DNA from: a bacterium
GTDB taxonomy: Bacteria; UBA9089; CG2-30-40-21; SBAY01
Length of the DNA stretch: 6,138 nucleotides
Direction: 5' to 3'
Assembly (NCBI GenBank): GCA_030018635.1
Contig: JASEHU010000136.1
Location: forward strand, 1-6,138
The notes under the pieces are model-generated. The model ran no database searches. It had not been told where the DNA came from and saw only the letters and a list, made by a program, of their open reading frames with translations. Shown piece after piece: positions 4,211-6,138 of this stretch. How positions within the stretch are numbered: the first letter of the stretch is position 1; the number at the start of each line of letters is the position of its first letter. Made by a program: the position numbers and the translations under genes.

Positions 4211-6001
4211 TTATTCAATTTTAAGTATGGCGTGGAATGCCTCTTTAGGCAAATTCACCTTGCTGAATTCTTTCCTTTTTGACTTTCCTTCTTTTTGTTT
4301 TTCCCACAATTTTCTTTTACGGGTAATATCGCCGCCATAGCATTTAGCCGTTACATCCTTTTTTAAGGCAGGGATTGTTTCCCGGGCAATGACTTTACCA
4401 CCGATAGCGGCCTGAATGGCTACGGCAAATTGTTGTCTGGGAATTACCTCTTTTAACTTTACCACCAGATCCCTGCCCCGCTGATATGCCCGCTCATATG
4501 GAACAAGGAAAGATAGGGCATCAACTATCTCGCTGGCTAATAAAATATCTACCTTCACCAATTTTAAGGGGCGATAATCTATTAATTCATAGTCTAACGA
4601 AGCATATCCTCTACTGGCAGACTTTAATTTATCATAAAAATCGAACAATACCTCGGCTAAGGGTAACTCATAAATGACGATAACCCGATTACCTTCTAAA
4701 TAATTCAATGATTTCTGGATACCTCTTTTTAATTGGAGAAGTTTCAATACCCCACCTACATACTCATCAGGAACCAATACCGTTGCCTTGATATATGGTT
4801 CTTCGGCTAAGGTTATTTCGGCAATATTTGGAAATTGAATAGGGGTATCGACAATTACTACTTGACCATTTTTCTTAGTAATTCGATAGGGCACACTCGG
4901 TGCGGTTGAGATTAAATCCAATTGGTATTCGCGATATAATCTTTCGCTAATTATCTCCATGTGTAACAAGCCCAAAAAGCCGCATCGATAGCCAAAACCA
5001 AGGGCGGCAGAGGATTCCGGCTCATATACCCAGGAGGCATCATTTAACCTTAATTTCTCTACGGCATTTTGTAATTCCGGAAAACTCGAATTGGCACCTG
5101 GATAAAAGCTGCAAAAGACCATAGGCTTTAATTCACGGTATCCAGGTAAAGCCTCTTTGGCTGAAAAATATACAGTCGTGACGGTATCGCCTATTTTAAC
5201 ATCAACCAGATTTTTTATCCCGGCAATGATATATCCAACCTCACCGGCTTGTAATTTATCCCTGGGGATTAAATCCAATTTAAGGACACCAATCTCTGTT
5301 GCGGTATAGGTTCTATTATTAGACATTAATTTAATCTCCATACCGGGTTTTAATTGCCCATCAAAAACACGAATATACATAATCACCCCACGATAGACAT
5401 CGAACCAGGAATCAAAAATCAATGCCTTCAGCGGTTTAGTTGGGTCACCTTTAGGCGGGGAGATTTCATCCACAACAGATTCCAATAACTCCTCAATCCC
5501 AATCCCTTCTTTTCCACTGGCTAAAATGCTTTTATTAGGATTCAATCCCAAAATTTCTTCCATTTGTTTTTTGACTAAAGGAATATCTACACTGGGCAGG
5601 TCTATTTTATTAATGACAGGGATAATAGTTTTATTCAAACTTCGGGCTAATAATGTATGGGCTAATGTTTGTGCCTCAACACCTTGAGAGGCATCGATTA
5701 AAAGAACAACCCCTTCTGTTGCCTCAAGGCTTCGGGAGACCTCATAAGTAAAGTCAACATGTCCGGGGGTATCGATGAGATTCAAGGTATAAACCTTTTC
5801 ATCCCAGGCTTTATATTCCATCCTAATCGGATGAGCCTTGATGGTAATACCTCGTTCTCGTTCCAGATCCATGGTGTCTAACACCTGCTCCCGCATCTGT
5901 CGTTTATCAATCGTATGGGTATATTCTAAAAGCCTGTCAGCCAACGTTGACTTACCATGGTCAATATGGGCAATAATACTAAAATTCCTGATAAGTTCCA
6001 T
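4211..6001 (-). CDS. lepA: Elongation factor 4 (LepA), ribosome-associated GTPase
   Basis: This 596-residue translational GTPase binds the ribosome and can back-translocate or rescue stalled complexes; a role in initiation or 30S assembly has also been proposed. The G motifs are complete: AHIDHGKST (11-19), RGIT (50-53), DTPGH (77-81, catalytic H81), NKID (131-134) and SGKEG (162-166). Next come the EF-G-like domains II, III and V, including GFGYRCGFLGLLHMEI (335-350) and DYRPLKLVK (475-483). The LepA-specific C-terminal domain has AIGGKVIARETIPALKKDVTAKCYGGDITRKRK (532-564). Length matches the usual ~600. The end KSKRKEFSKVNLPKEAFHAILKIE differs slightly from the common KKRMK form. ATG 6001 is chosen because the G1 motif begins 10 residues in, as is normal. 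The frame continues up to a TTG at 6037, but that TTG is part of the -35 box. No Shine-Dalgarno precedes the ATG, consistent with leaderless translation. Confidence 0.98.
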   Translation of the reverse strand: MELIRNFSIIAHIDHGKSTLADRLLEYTHTIDKRQMREQVLDTMDLERERGITIKAHPIRMEYKAWDEKVYTLNLIDTPGHVDFTYEVSRSLEATEGVVLLIDASQGVEAQTLAHTLLARSLNKTIIPVINKIDLPSVDIPLVKKQMEEILGLNPNKSILASGKEGIGIEELLESVVDEISPPKGDPTKPLKALIFDSWFDVYRGVIMYIRVFDGQLKPGMEIKLMSNNRTYTATEIGVLKLDLIPRDKLQAGEVGYIIAGIKNLVDVKIGDTVTTVYFSAKEALPGYRELKPMVFCSFYPGANSSFPELQNAVEKLRLNDASWVYEPESSAALGFGYRCGFLGLLHMEIISERLYREYQLDLISTAPSVPYRITKKNGQVVIVDTPIQFPNIAEITLAEEPYIKATVLVPDEYVGGVLKLLQLKRGIQKSLNYLEGNRVIVIYELPLAEVLFDFYDKLKSASRGYASLDYELIDYRPLKLVKVDILLASEIVDALSFLVPYERAYQRGRDLVVKLKEVIPRQQFAVAIQAAIGGKVIARETIPALKKDVTAKCYGGDITRKRKLWEKQKEGKSKRKEFSKVNLPKEAFHAILKIE

Positions 6002-6008
6002 TAGGGAT

Positions 6009-6037
6009 ATTATACAATTAATCAGGGTGTTTGTCAA
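6009..6037 (-). promoter_or_regulatory. Perfect consensus promoter of lepA, predicting a leaderless mRNA
   Basis: On the minus strand TTGACA (6037-6032), a 17-base spacer and TATAAT (6014-6009) match the sigma-70 consensus exactly. Seven bases (ATCCCTA) separate the -10 from ATG 6001, so transcription should begin at 6002 or 6001, at or one base before the start codon. The boxes and spacing are read directly; the leaderless transcript is inferred. Confidence 0.85.
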
Positions 6038-6045
6038 GAACCATT

Positions 6046-6079
6046 TGTAACAGGAGTGCGTGTAAAATTTGTGGGTAAA
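6046..6079 (+). repeat. TGTAAC..GTGCGTGT..AATTTGTGGGTAAA repeat, copy 2
   Basis: This is the second copy of the repeat at 3925-3956, reading TGTAAC-AGGA-GTGCGTGT-AA-AATTTGTGGGTAAA. It begins 8 bp outside the lepA -35 box. Unlike copy 1, it is not preceded by the AGGAACTGTTAA terminal sequence, so it is either a remnant of an element or an independent repeat. Bases 6080-6138 beyond it are AT-rich with nothing recognisable. Confidence 0.7.
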
Positions 6080-6138
6080 AATAATTAAATAAGTAACCGC
6101 TCAATAATTGGTGTAAAAAGTTGAGATTAGGTGGAGAT

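Noticed and set aside
6002..6037. Upstream extension of lepA starting at TTG 6037
   Set aside because: The TTG is the start of a perfect -35 box, the promoter lies inside this extension, and LepA proteins normally begin ~10 residues before the G1 motif, which fits ATG 6001.

Overview
The window looks like chromosomal DNA of an AT-rich, probably uncultivated diderm bacterium. Three things suggest this. It has a complete apolipoprotein N-acyltransferase, which belongs to bacteria that triacylate lipoproteins. It has a full-length bacterial LepA. Its intergenic DNA is crowded with short tandem and inverted repeats of the 'ggtaatcggtaatcag', 'tccaaaa' and 'cagccgttagc' kinds, a style I associate with several groundwater candidate phyla. 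The lineage guess is weak and rests on style alone.

Layout. Bases 1-636 hold no supportable gene. They contain an orphan promoter whose -10 lies in a perfect 18-bp palindrome (73-112), a tandem/foldback repeat (125-189), a nested G/C-run inverted repeat bounded by GGACAA (289-366), and a large mirror-symmetric inverted repeat (374-608) that carries a family of CCCC-TTC-GGGG hairpins. Next, on the + strand, comes a two-gene type II toxin-antitoxin operon of the DinJ-YafQ type (687-1217), with a near-consensus promoter at 637-666. Its toxin ends 10 bp from the end of the convergent minus-strand block.

The minus-strand block reads right to left: lepA (6001-4211), a 335-bp gap containing a MITE-like element (3905-4130), lnt (3875-2331), and a GT28/MGDG-synthase-like glycosyltransferase (2337-1228). 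The last two overlap by 7 bp and are probably translationally coupled. LepA is a ribosome-associated GTPase. Lnt completes lipoprotein maturation at the inner membrane, and the glycosyltransferase probably glycosylates a membrane lipid, so lnt and its neighbour form an envelope pair.

Main points of interest: (i) lepA has a perfect TTGACA-N17-TATAAT promoter ending 7 nt before the ATG, so its mRNA should be leaderless, and an apparent upstream TTG start is really the -35 box; (ii) the last ~25 codons of lnt are made of a repeat element; (iii) the hairpin repeat family shows a compensatory base-pair change; (iv) a 226-bp element with 26-bp terminal inverted repeats sits just upstream of lnt; (v) a ~34-bp repeat brackets lepA. 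I found no clearly new multi-gene system. The undescribed material is in the repeats and in the lepA start region.
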